Origin: Clavibacter michiganensis subsp. tessellarius
Lineage (GTDB): Bacteria; Actinomycetota; Actinomycetes; Actinomycetales; Microbacteriaceae
Length of the DNA stretch: 64,000 nt
Direction of reading: 5' to 3'
NCBI RefSeq assembly: GCF_021922985.1
Contig: NZ_CP040788.1
Span: 992,001 to 1,056,000, forward strand
In this document: positions 1 through 6,132 of the stretch, in pieces
Position numbering within the stretch: position 1 is the stretch's first letter
How the letters are laid out: the number at the start of each line of letters is the position of its first letter
Notes under the pieces: model-generated
The model's input: the letters and a program-made list of their open reading frames with translations, nothing else
Databases searched by the model: none
Told to the model about the DNA's origin: nothing
Program-made: the position numbers and the translations under genes

Positions 1-1
1 G

Positions 2-868
2 GCGTGCGTCGCGTGCGCGGTCCTGGCCGCGACGCGCTTCCACCGCGCCGGCGCCCTGACCTGGTCCACCGTGACGACGCGATCCGACCTGACCGGTCCC
101 CGTGCACCCCGCCGACCCGCACGCACCGGGGGAGCGCGCGTGCTCGTCGAGGTCATGCTGCTCGACCTCCGCCGCGCGATCCGGGCGTTCGAATGGCGCG
201 TCCGTCCGGCGGCGTACCTCCTCCTCTCCCTCGCCGTCTCCGCCGCGCTGCTCGGCGCGATGGCCTCGTGGATCCTGGGCGACGGAGCCGAGGCGCTGCT
301 CTCGAGCGACGTGGGGGCGACGCTGGCCGGGGGAGTGACGGCGGGGTACGTCCTGATCGTCTGGACCACCGCATCCGCGTGGTCGTCCCTCGACTCGGAC
401 CGGGGCGGGACCGTCCTCATGCGCTCGCTCCCGCACGGCATCCGCATCCTGGCCGCGGCCCGAGCCGCTTCGGGGGCGTTCGTCATCGGCGCCGCGGGGC
501 TCCTGCTCCTCGGCGTGCTCTGCGCCTTCGCGCCCCTCGGACCCCGCGCCGTCGGCACGGCCGCGTCCGCCTGCGCGACAGTGGCCCTCCTCGCACCGAC
601 CCTCGGCTGCTGGGTGTCGCTCCGCCACCCGCACACCGAGTGGAAGGAGGTGGGGGAGATCGGCCGACACGGCTGGGCGCGATCGGGCATCACCTACCTG
701 CTGGGTGCCGGCATGGCGCTCACGACCGCCGTGGCGTCGGGACGCGACTGGACCGCAGGGGAGGCCACCGCGGTCGCCCTCGCGTCGGCGTTGCTCACCC
801 CGCTCGTCGCCGCCGGCGTCACCGCCACCCTCCCCACGAGAATCGGAGTCGGACATGCTCGAGGTTGA
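2..868 (+). CDS. ABC exporter membrane subunit, 5' end outside the window
   Basis: Membrane protein with about six hydrophobic segments in its visible part. The reading frame is open from the first base of the window, and residues before the GTG at 71 look like the end of another membrane segment, so the gene probably starts upstream. The stop at 866-868 overlaps the next gene, an ABC ATPase, by 14 nt, which makes this its permease partner. Only hydrophobicity and context support the role; I cannot recognise a substrate. If the GTG at 71 were the true start the protein would have 265 residues, beginning with an arginine-rich leader, which I find less likely. Confidence 0.7.
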   Translation, partial: ACVACAVLAATRFHRAGALTWSTVTTRSDLTGPRAPRRPARTGGARVLVEVMLLDLRRAIRAFEWRVRPAAYLLLSLAVSAALLGAMASWILGDGAEALLSSDVGATLAGGVTAGYVLIVWTTASAWSSLDSDRGGTVLMRSLPHGIRILAAARAASGAFVIGAAGLLLLGVLCAFAPLGPRAVGTAASACATVALLAPTLGCWVSLRHPHTEWKEVGEIGRHGWARSGITYLLGAGMALTTAVASGRDWTAGEATAVALASALLTPLVAAGVTATLPTRIGVGHARG

Positions 869-1523
869 TGCCGAGATCGGGTACGCGCACGGCGCGGCCA
901 TCCAACGCGTGCGACTCCTCGTCGCACCGGGGGAGTTCGTGCTCGTGCGCGGTCCCAACGGCGTGGGCAAGTCCACGCTGCTGAGCACCGTGGCGGGGAT
1001 CCGCGCCCCCCTCGCCGGGACGGTCACGGTGGCCGGGCGCCCCACGCAGTCCTCCCGCGCACGGCACGACATCGGCTACGTCACCGACCCGCCGAACCTG
1101 TTCGAGGAGCTCACCCCGGCCGAGCACCTGCGTCTGGCGATGTCGCTGTGGCGCGCCTCGCGGCTGCCGGTGACCGGCATGGCGGCCGCCGCGGGCGTGC
1201 TCGAGGGCACGCCGGAGCTGCCGGCGACCATGCTCTCCCTGGGGCAGCGGAAGCGGTTGGGCATCGCCCTGGCGGTGCTGCACGGTCCGCGGCTGTGGGT
1301 GCTGGACGAGCCGTTCAACGGGCTGGACGACGCGAGCTGCCGCCGGCTCCGGGGATCCATCGACGAGCACCTCGGTCGCGGAGGCGCCGTCGTCTGCGCG
1401 ACCCACGACGTGGACGCGCTCGACCGTCCGGACGCGACAGTCCTGGAGCTGGCCGCGGGAAGCGCGACGGTCTCGCACCAGGCGTCCACCGCTCCGAGCC
1501 GCGCGTCCGGACCGGTCGCATGA
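855..1523 (+). CDS. ABC transporter ATP-binding protein
   Basis: ATPase of 222 residues that would energise the preceding permease at the membrane. Visible motifs are Walker A GPNGVGKST, an LSLGQRKRL signature in place of the usual LSGGQ, Walker B LWVLDEP and the H-loop in CATHD. The size, about 220 residues with no fused membrane part, is normal for the family. The ATG lies inside the end of the permease gene (14-nt overlap), so the two are translationally coupled. Substrate unknown; small ABC pairs of this kind often export peptides or drugs, which is inference only. Confidence 0.88.
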   Translation: MLEVDAEIGYAHGAAIQRVRLLVAPGEFVLVRGPNGVGKSTLLSTVAGIRAPLAGTVTVAGRPTQSSRARHDIGYVTDPPNLFEELTPAEHLRLAMSLWRASRLPVTGMAAAAGVLEGTPELPATMLSLGQRKRLGIALAVLHGPRLWVLDEPFNGLDDASCRRLRGSIDEHLGRGGAVVCATHDVDALDRPDATVLELAAGSATVSHQASTAPSRASGPVA

Positions 1524-1930
1524 CATGAGGACCGCCACCGGCGGATGGGAGCGGGCCGGCACGGCGCTCGGGCTCCGCGGCCTGGCTCGGGAGCCTCGGG
1601 TCATGGGACGTCCCACGAACGGAGCCGGGAGCGCCGGCAGACCTCGATGCGGGAGACGGCGACACCGCGACCCCGACGGGGTCCCCGGCAGCCGGAGCGG
1701 CGGGCGCGATCACGAGCGGGGAGGGCACGGAGTGCGTCTCGCTCAGCCCCCTCCAGCGGACCGGTCCATCGGGACGAGCCATGACGCAGGGGTCTCGAGT
1801 CCGCTCACCATCGCGACGGAGCAGCCGCTGGCGTGTCCGGCGGGCGAGCACGGGGTTCGATCGCCACGCCGTCCTGCCCGTCCACTCCGGCACCCCTCCC
1901 GGACCGCCCTCCGGGAGCGGTCCCGATGCG
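1524..1930. other. Gap with no recognisable gene
   Basis: About 400 bases after the ABC ATPase. Open frames exist on both strands but their translations are arginine- and proline-rich strings with no family resemblance, no Shine-Dalgarno sequence and no convincing start. It may be decayed sequence belonging with the hydrolase remnant that follows. Confidence 0.5.
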
Positions 1931-2260
1931 TCAGAGTCCCGTCGTGGACGACACCACGTCGACGAGGAAGCGCGTGACCTCGCCCGGGTGGGTGAGCATC
2001 GCGGCGTGGGGTGCTGCGACCGTGTCCACGCGAGCGCACATGCGGTGGGCGAGCTCGGCCTGCGTGGCGGGGTCGAGGGCGCGGTCGTCGGAGGCGATGA
2101 GGTAGTGGGCGGGCACGCGCGTCCACGCGGGCCTGCCGGACGGGGTCCGGTCGATCCCGATCCGCGGGGTCCTCTGCACCGCGGCGGGCACGAGCGCGGC
2201 CGAGGCGTCGGCCCCGGTGATCATCACGTCGCCGGAGCGGGCGCGGGCGGTGGTGGCCGG
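1931..2260 (-). pseudogene. C-terminal remnant of an alpha/beta-hydrolase
   Basis: The minus frame ending at the TGA at 1931-1933 encodes about 100 residues that look like the last third of a small alpha/beta-hydrolase: a strand and Asp in HYLIASDDRALDP, then the catalytic-His region PHAAMLTHPGEV and a short final helix. The N-terminal two thirds, including the nucleophile elbow, are missing and no start codon is evident. It lies just downstream of, and on the same strand as, the MarR gene, so an original regulator-hydrolase operon probably decayed by deletion. The upstream limit given is approximate. Confidence 0.5.
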
Positions 2261-2352
2261 TGTCACCGCGGAGGTGAGCTGCTGCGCGGTGCCGACCGGA
2301 CCGGACCGCCGATCTCGGCCATCCGGTTCCGATCCCGGACCAGCGGTGTCGG

Positions 2353-2802
2353 TCAGCTGCTGGCCGTGGGGTCGGCTCCGAGGCGGTCGACGAACGAATG
2401 AAGGGTGTCCCGGAGCTCCATGAGCTCGGCGATCGACATCCCGGTCCGGGCAGCGATGCGGCCGGGCACCTGCTCGGCCTGCTCCCGCAGCGCGCGCCCG
2501 GCGTCGCTGAGCGTCACGCGCACGACGCGCTCGTCGTCCGCGCTGCGCGCCCGTCGCACGAGCCCGGCCGCCTCGAGGCGCTTGAGGAGGGGCGTCAGCG
2601 TCGCCGGCTCGAGCTGCAGGGCACCGCCGAGGTCGGAGATCGACCTGTCGTCGCGCTCCCAGAGCGCGAGCATCACGAGGTACTGGGGATGCGTGAGCCC
2701 CAGCGGCTCGAGGATCGGCCGGTACAGCGACACGACGGTCCGGGCGGCCAGGACGGCGGCGAAGCAGACCTGGTTGTCGAGCGTCAGGGGATCCGTGCTC
2801 AT
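2353..2802 (-). CDS. MarR-family regulator, OhrR-like
   Basis: Winged-helix repressor of 149 residues. The N-terminus contains DNQVCFAAVLAARTV followed by GLTHPQYLVMLALWE, the pattern of OhrR organic-hydroperoxide sensors, with Cys13 at the position of the peroxide-sensing cysteine. The ATG at 2802 was chosen because GGAGGAAG lies 9-16 nt upstream; a longer in-frame start at 2850 would leave that site inside the gene. It is divergent from the small zinc-ribbon gene at 2872. No ohr peroxidase gene is in the window; the neighbour downstream is only a hydrolase remnant. Family assignment is strong; the inducing ligand is inferred. Confidence 0.85.
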   Translation of the reverse strand: MSTDPLTLDNQVCFAAVLAARTVVSLYRPILEPLGLTHPQYLVMLALWERDDRSISDLGGALQLEPATLTPLLKRLEAAGLVRRARSADDERVVRVTLSDAGRALREQAEQVPGRIAARTGMSIAELMELRDTLHSFVDRLGADPTASS

Positions 2803-2849
2803 GTCGTGCCCTTCCTCCGGCGCGGCCGCCGCCCGTGGACCGGCGAGCA

Positions 2850-2867
2850 TTTACCGCGTACACTAAA
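2850..2867. promoter_or_regulatory. Operator/promoter between the divergent MarR and zinc-ribbon genes
   Basis: An AT-rich inverted repeat TTTA-N10-TAAA sits in the 69-bp divergent gap. It overlaps TACACT (2859-2864), a plausible -10 box seven bases before the ATG at 2872, which would make that transcript leaderless. A MarR dimer bound here could control both genes; binding is inferred. Confidence 0.45.
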
Positions 2868-2871
2868 CACT

Positions 2872-3108
2872 ATGACACGCGGTACTGGGGACAAGGACGG
2901 CACGCCACGCGAGCGCGGCTTCGGGGCGGCCGTCGAGAGGTTCAACGCACGGCTGCGTCCCTACCTGGGCGCACCTCCGCTGGGCCCGTACACGGACGAC
3001 CCGGTGCCGACGCCGCGGTCGCGCCTCTGCCCGATGTGCGGGAAGCCGATGCCGGACCACGACATCGACCGCTCGGGCGCTCGGACCCAGGTGCGCTGTC
3101 CCGTCTGA
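2872..3108 (+). CDS. Small zinc-ribbon-like hypothetical protein
   Basis: A 78-residue protein with a basic N-terminal half and a C-terminal metal-binding pattern: Cys53-x2-Cys56, His63 and Cys76. Two CxxC-type ligands plus a later His and Cys would suffice for one structural zinc. I do not recognise a named family. It is divergent from the MarR gene, and the lack of a Shine-Dalgarno sequence together with TACACT seven bases upstream suggests leaderless expression. Possible roles are nucleic-acid or protein binding, but nothing in the sequence decides this. Confidence 0.65.
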   Translation: MTRGTGDKDGTPRERGFGAAVERFNARLRPYLGAPPLGPYTDDPVPTPRSRLCPMCGKPMPDHDIDRSGARTQVRCPV

Positions 3109-3520
3109 CGCGGAGCGGCCGGCGCGGAGCGGCGGGCGCGCCTCGAGCGAGCGGAGCCACTCCGCCGTCCGCGGCGCGGATCCGCGAAGGCGCCGCCCGC
3201 CCCTTCGGCTCGTCGAGGTCGACCAGGTGGGCGCGGAGCTCGCCGGGAGATGCGGAGAGGGGTCGCCTGCGCCGAGCCGGCCGGGCACGACCCCGGTCGA
3301 GACCGCCTACATGACATAATGTGCATTATCGGCGACTCCGGGAGCGGCCGAGAGGGGCTCCATCTCATCGTCGCACGACGCTCGGGCGACCCCTAGGCTC
3401 TGGGCCATCCAGCTCCCCACCGGACGTTTTGTCGCGTGAGCTGACGTGCGCCGCGCACGGAAGCCGACGGCAGGGACGATCCGGCGCCGGAGCCCCGTCG
3501 AGATCAGCGGAGGCCCCCCC
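3109..3520. other. Intergenic stretch without a convincing gene
   Basis: Between the zinc-ribbon gene and the DUF2834 gene. No frame on either strand gives a recognisable protein. The only structured element I see is the AT-rich palindrome at 3316-3329, annotated separately. Confidence 0.5.
3316..3329. promoter_or_regulatory. AT-rich palindrome, candidate operator
   Basis: Perfect inverted repeat ATAATG-TG-CATTAT in very GC-rich surroundings. It has the size of a regulator site for a MarR- or TetR-type dimer. The nearest downstream start is the DUF2834 gene about 190 bp away. Confidence 0.4.
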
Positions 3521-3886
3521 ATGTCCCGTGCACGCATCCTGCCCGTCGCGTACTTCGCGCTCGCCGCCGTCGGCCTCGTGGCCACGTGGTGGTTCAACCT
3601 CCGGTATCGCGGCGACGACTACGTCGCGGACTGGTTCGCCAACCCGGCCAGCTCGTCCGCGGCGGTCGACATCATCGTCGTGTTCGCGGTCACCGTGCCG
3701 TTCTACGTCGTCGAAGGACGGCGAGTCGGGTTGCCGACCTGGTTCCCCGTCCTGCTCGTCCCCATCTCGCTCGTCGGCGCCGTGGCGTTCGCGCTGCCGC
3801 TGTTCCTCGGGGTGCGCGAGCTGCGCCTGACGCGTCGGCGCCGGGATCCCGCCGACGGGCGCCCGTCCGGCACGGCCGCGGAGTAG
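3521..3886 (+). CDS. DUF2834 family membrane protein
   Basis: A 121-residue inner-membrane protein with three hydrophobic segments (about residues 7-25, 45-65 and 75-97) and the family-typical stretch of FANPASSSAAVD followed by VEGRR. The ATG at 3521 was preferred over an upstream in-frame start because GGAG lies about 8 nt before it and the DUF2834 homology begins there. The C-terminus is basic (LRLTRRRRDP), so probably cytoplasmic. The function of DUF2834 is not known. It ends about 75 bp before the MerR gene and may be unrelated to it. Confidence 0.8.
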   Translation: MSRARILPVAYFALAAVGLVATWWFNLRYRGDDYVADWFANPASSSAAVDIIVVFAVTVPFYVVEGRRVGLPTWFPVLLVPISLVGAVAFALPLFLGVRELRLTRRRRDPADGRPSGTAAE

Positions 3887-3938
3887 CCGCCGCACGTCCG
3901 GCGAGCGGCTCGTCCGCGGCCGACGCGGACATCTGGTC

Positions 3939-3955
3939 GATAGTGACGCTATCAT
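3939..3955 (+). promoter_or_regulatory. MerR-gene promoter with palindrome
   Basis: Inverted repeat GATAG-N5-CTATC (3939-3953) overlaps a good -10 hexamer TATCAT (3950-3955) placed six bases before the ATG at 3962, so the message is probably leaderless and autoregulated. A matching GATAGTNNNNCTRTC motif occurs at 28568-28582 upstream of the exporter gene. Confidence 0.5.
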
Positions 3956-3961
3956 CATGTC

Positions 3962-4609
3962 ATGCCCGACATGACGATCTCCGAGCTCTCCGCCCGGTCC
4001 GACTGCCCCGTCGCGACCATCAAGTACTACCTGCGCGAGGGACTGCTCCACGCGGGCACCAAGGTCAACGCCCGGAAGACGACCTTCGACGACAGCCACC
4101 TCGCCCGCATCCGGCTCGTGCGGGGCCTCATCCACGTCGTCGGCGTGAGCGTGGAGCAGGCCGGGACGATCCTGCGGCTGATGTCGGATCCCGAGCAGAG
4201 CGTCGCGGGGGCGATGCGCGCGGCCACGGAGGCCCTCCCGTCGGTGGGCCGCGCCGCGTCGCCCGACCACGGGACCGCAGGGTCGCGGGACCCCTCCCCC
4301 ACGCGCGAGCTCCTGGACCGGCTCGGCGTGCGGCATCGCGAGGATTCCGTTCCCGTGGAGCAGCTCGAACGCGCATTGGAATTGGCGGGATCCGCGGGGA
4401 TCGCGCTGGACGAGCACCAGATCACGGAATACCTCGCGGCGGTGCGGCGAATCGCTCGTGCGGATTTCTCGCGGGTGCCCTGGGACGACCCGCGGGCCGC
4501 CGTGGAATTCGCCGTCCTGGGCACGGCGCTATACGAGCCGGTGCTCCTCGCCCTGCGCCGGGTGGCGCACCACGAGATGGGGCTGGACCTCGAGGCACGG
4601 GACGACTGA
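3962..4609 (+). CDS. MerR-family transcriptional regulator
   Basis: A 215-residue DNA-binding protein. Residues 4-23 form the MerR helix-turn-helix (TISELSARSDCPVATIKYY), followed by REGLL and the second wing helix of the family. The ligand-binding part (about 75-215) has a proline-rich linker and a helical domain with no CxxC-type metal site, so a metal sensor is unlikely. The ATG at 3962 is followed by another at 3971; the first suits the leaderless promoter. It is the closest regulator upstream of the lipid-synthase operon, separated by about 400 bp, and could control it, but no direct evidence exists. Confidence 0.85.
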   Translation: MPDMTISELSARSDCPVATIKYYLREGLLHAGTKVNARKTTFDDSHLARIRLVRGLIHVVGVSVEQAGTILRLMSDPEQSVAGAMRAATEALPSVGRAASPDHGTAGSRDPSPTRELLDRLGVRHREDSVPVEQLERALELAGSAGIALDEHQITEYLAAVRRIARADFSRVPWDDPRAAVEFAVLGTALYEPVLLALRRVAHHEMGLDLEARDD

Positions 4610-4675
4610 GGAGCGCTCCCCTCGCCGCACGCGGTGGATCGCCCGATCGGCGCCGCAGAATACCACGCATCTGAG

Positions 4676-4685
4676 CACCTAGGTG
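4676..4685. promoter_or_regulatory. Ten-base perfect palindrome CACCTAGGTG
   Basis: Short perfect palindrome in the 412-bp gap between the MerR gene and the lipid operon. It may be an operator half-pair or chance; listed because it lies in the only control region available to the cluster. Confidence 0.25.
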
Positions 4686-4827
4686 AACCTTGCCCCCGGG
4701 CGGAAGATCGTTCTCCGCGTTCTGCGCGTTTAGCTCCCTCCATGACGGCATCCGAAGGCTCGGTCGGAGCGGACCGCGGTCCAAAGGAATGGCCGATCCG
4801 CCGGGTATCTCGCGGGATATTCGCCAG

Positions 4828-4861
4828 CGGGCCCGCGCCCCCGCCCGGGGGTGCGGGCCCG
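4828..4861. terminator. Strong 15-bp hairpin, possible terminator of the MerR transcript
   Basis: Bases 4828-4842 pair with 4847-4861 (one G-U pair) around a GCCC loop. There is no T-run on either side, so it is an atypical terminator at best; it could also act as a boundary or attenuator upstream of the lipid operon promoter. Confidence 0.45.
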
Positions 4862-4906
4862 GTCCGCGATAACGAGGACTTCATCCGCCGCGGAGTCGGG
4901 ATGCTT

Positions 4907-4942
4907 GAACACTTGACAACGTCTAGTGCCGAACGCTTGTCT
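4907..4942 (+). promoter_or_regulatory. Candidate promoter of the lipid-synthase operon with direct repeats
   Basis: A consensus -35 TTGACA (4913-4918) is followed 18 bases later by a weak -10, TTGTCT (4937-4942). The -35 lies within GAACACTTGAC (4907-4917), imperfectly repeated as GAACGCTTGTC (4931-4941), 24 bp start to start. Direct repeats over a promoter with a poor -10 suggest activator binding. The acyl-carrier-protein start is at 5022. The rest of 4610-5021 shows nothing else except the palindrome at 4676 and the hairpin at 4828. Confidence 0.4.
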
Positions 4943-5021
4943 ACGACTCGGAGTTGGTCGACGACCGACCGGACGGGCGCCGCAGGCTGCCCGTCGCCAT
5001 CAGGCGCAGAGGGAGCGGCAC

Positions 5022-5270
5022 ATGGTCGATGCAACATCGGTGGAATCCTGGCTCGTCGAGAAGATCGCCGCGCGCACCGGGATGGAGAGGGCGGAGGTGG
5101 ATCCGGAGAGGTACTTCGACGAATTCGAGCTCGATTCCACGGAGGCGCTCGTGCTCGCCGGGGAATTGGAGGAATGGCTCGGATTCGACGTCGCCCCGAC
5201 GGCCCTGTGGTACTTCCCGACCGTCGAGAAGCTCGCCGAGCACATCGCGGCCGAGTCGGCCTCGCGGTAG
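5022..5270 (+). CDS. Discrete acyl carrier protein
   Basis: An 82-residue carrier protein that would hold a growing or starter acyl chain on a phosphopantetheine arm. The attachment motif is FELDSTEAL, with Ser39 as the modified residue; the helical ends VSESW-type N-terminus and FPTVEKLAEHIA C-terminus match the PP-binding fold, and length is normal. The ATG at 5022 has GAGGGAG about 10 nt upstream; an in-frame start at 4926 would add a non-homologous leader. First gene of the cluster, 19 bp ahead of the thioesterase. It would need activation by the phosphopantetheinyl transferase at 24522. It could carry starter, product or a coupled substrate; the sequence does not say which. Confidence 0.88.
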   Translation: MVDATSVESWLVEKIAARTGMERAEVDPERYFDEFELDSTEALVLAGELEEWLGFDVAPTALWYFPTVEKLAEHIAAESASR

Positions 5271-5289
5271 ACGAGCGACGTCCCGCGTC

Positions 5290-6054
5290 ATGACCTCCTC
5301 GAAGCGCCGCGTCCACGTGATCCACCCCGGCACGCTGCCCGCGTCGGTCTACGCGGGGCTCACGGCGTCCGCCCCGGACGTCGCGCTCTCCGTCAGCGAC
5401 CTGGGCGCGCATCGGGAGTACGTCCACGCGGGACTGGACGCCCGCATCCCGACGCCGACGATGGACTCCCTGACGCGGCACATCCTGGCGGAGGACGGGG
5501 ACGCCGTCCGCCGGGCCGAGCTGCTCGTCGGCTGGTCGTTCGGCGGCCTCGTCGCCCTGGCCCTGCGGCGGGAGGCCGACCTGCGGGTCCACGTGGGCCT
5601 GCTCGACACCGTCGCCCCCGTCGTCGACGTGGACGGGACCCGGTCGCTCACCCGGCGGTGGCTCGCCGACTACCTGGGCGCGCGCGCCGGACGTCCCCTG
5701 GCGCTGCCGGCCGCCGTCCCCGGCGAGGACCCCCTCCCGCCGCTGCACGCCGCGGCCGTGGCCGCGGGGGCCGTCGCCCCGGACGTGACGATCGGCGGGT
5801 TCCGCGCCCTCGTCCGCGCCTACACGGGCGGCCTGGAGCGCAACGTCCGGATCACGGGGTCGAGCGACGTCCCGGACGTGACCGACGCCACCCTCGTGAA
5901 GCCGGAGGTCGGCCTCCTGCCCGACACCGCGTCCAACGGCTGGGACGCCGTCGCCCCCGACCTCCCCGTCGTCGCCTGCCCGGGCGACCACTACTCGATG
6001 CTCACGCTCGGCTCCGCCTCCCCGGCGGTGCTCGCGCTCATCCCGCACCGCTGA
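5290..6054 (+). CDS. Polyketide-type thioesterase, alpha/beta-hydrolase fold
   Basis: A 254-residue stand-alone thioesterase. The nucleophile elbow is GWSFGG with Ser83; the acid is probably Asp106 in GLLDTVAP and the base His234 in PGDHYSML, the arrangement of type II and offloading thioesterases of PKS and NRPS systems. It could release the finished acyl chain by hydrolysis or clear stalled carrier proteins. It sits between the discrete ACP (19 bp upstream) and the PfaA-type synthase (78 bp downstream). Well-studied marine PUFA synthases have no such companion as far as I know, so this is a distinguishing feature. No good Shine-Dalgarno sequence precedes the ATG, so expression may depend on coupling to the ACP gene. 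Confidence 0.82.
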   Translation: MTSSKRRVHVIHPGTLPASVYAGLTASAPDVALSVSDLGAHREYVHAGLDARIPTPTMDSLTRHILAEDGDAVRRAELLVGWSFGGLVALALRREADLRVHVGLLDTVAPVVDVDGTRSLTRRWLADYLGARAGRPLALPAAVPGEDPLPPLHAAAVAAGAVAPDVTIGGFRALVRAYTGGLERNVRITGSSDVPDVTDATLVKPEVGLLPDTASNGWDAVAPDLPVVACPGDHYSMLTLGSASPAVLALIPHR

Positions 6055-6132
6055 CCGCCTTCCCCCACCCCTCGAGGGCCGCTCGCCGCCGACCGCGCGA
6101 GAGGCCCCTCCTCGCAGACCCTGGAGATCGAC

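Noticed and set aside
1525-1977. Open frame after the ABC ATPase as a possible gene
   Set aside because: Low-complexity Arg/Pro/Gly translation, no ribosome site and no homology that I recognise.
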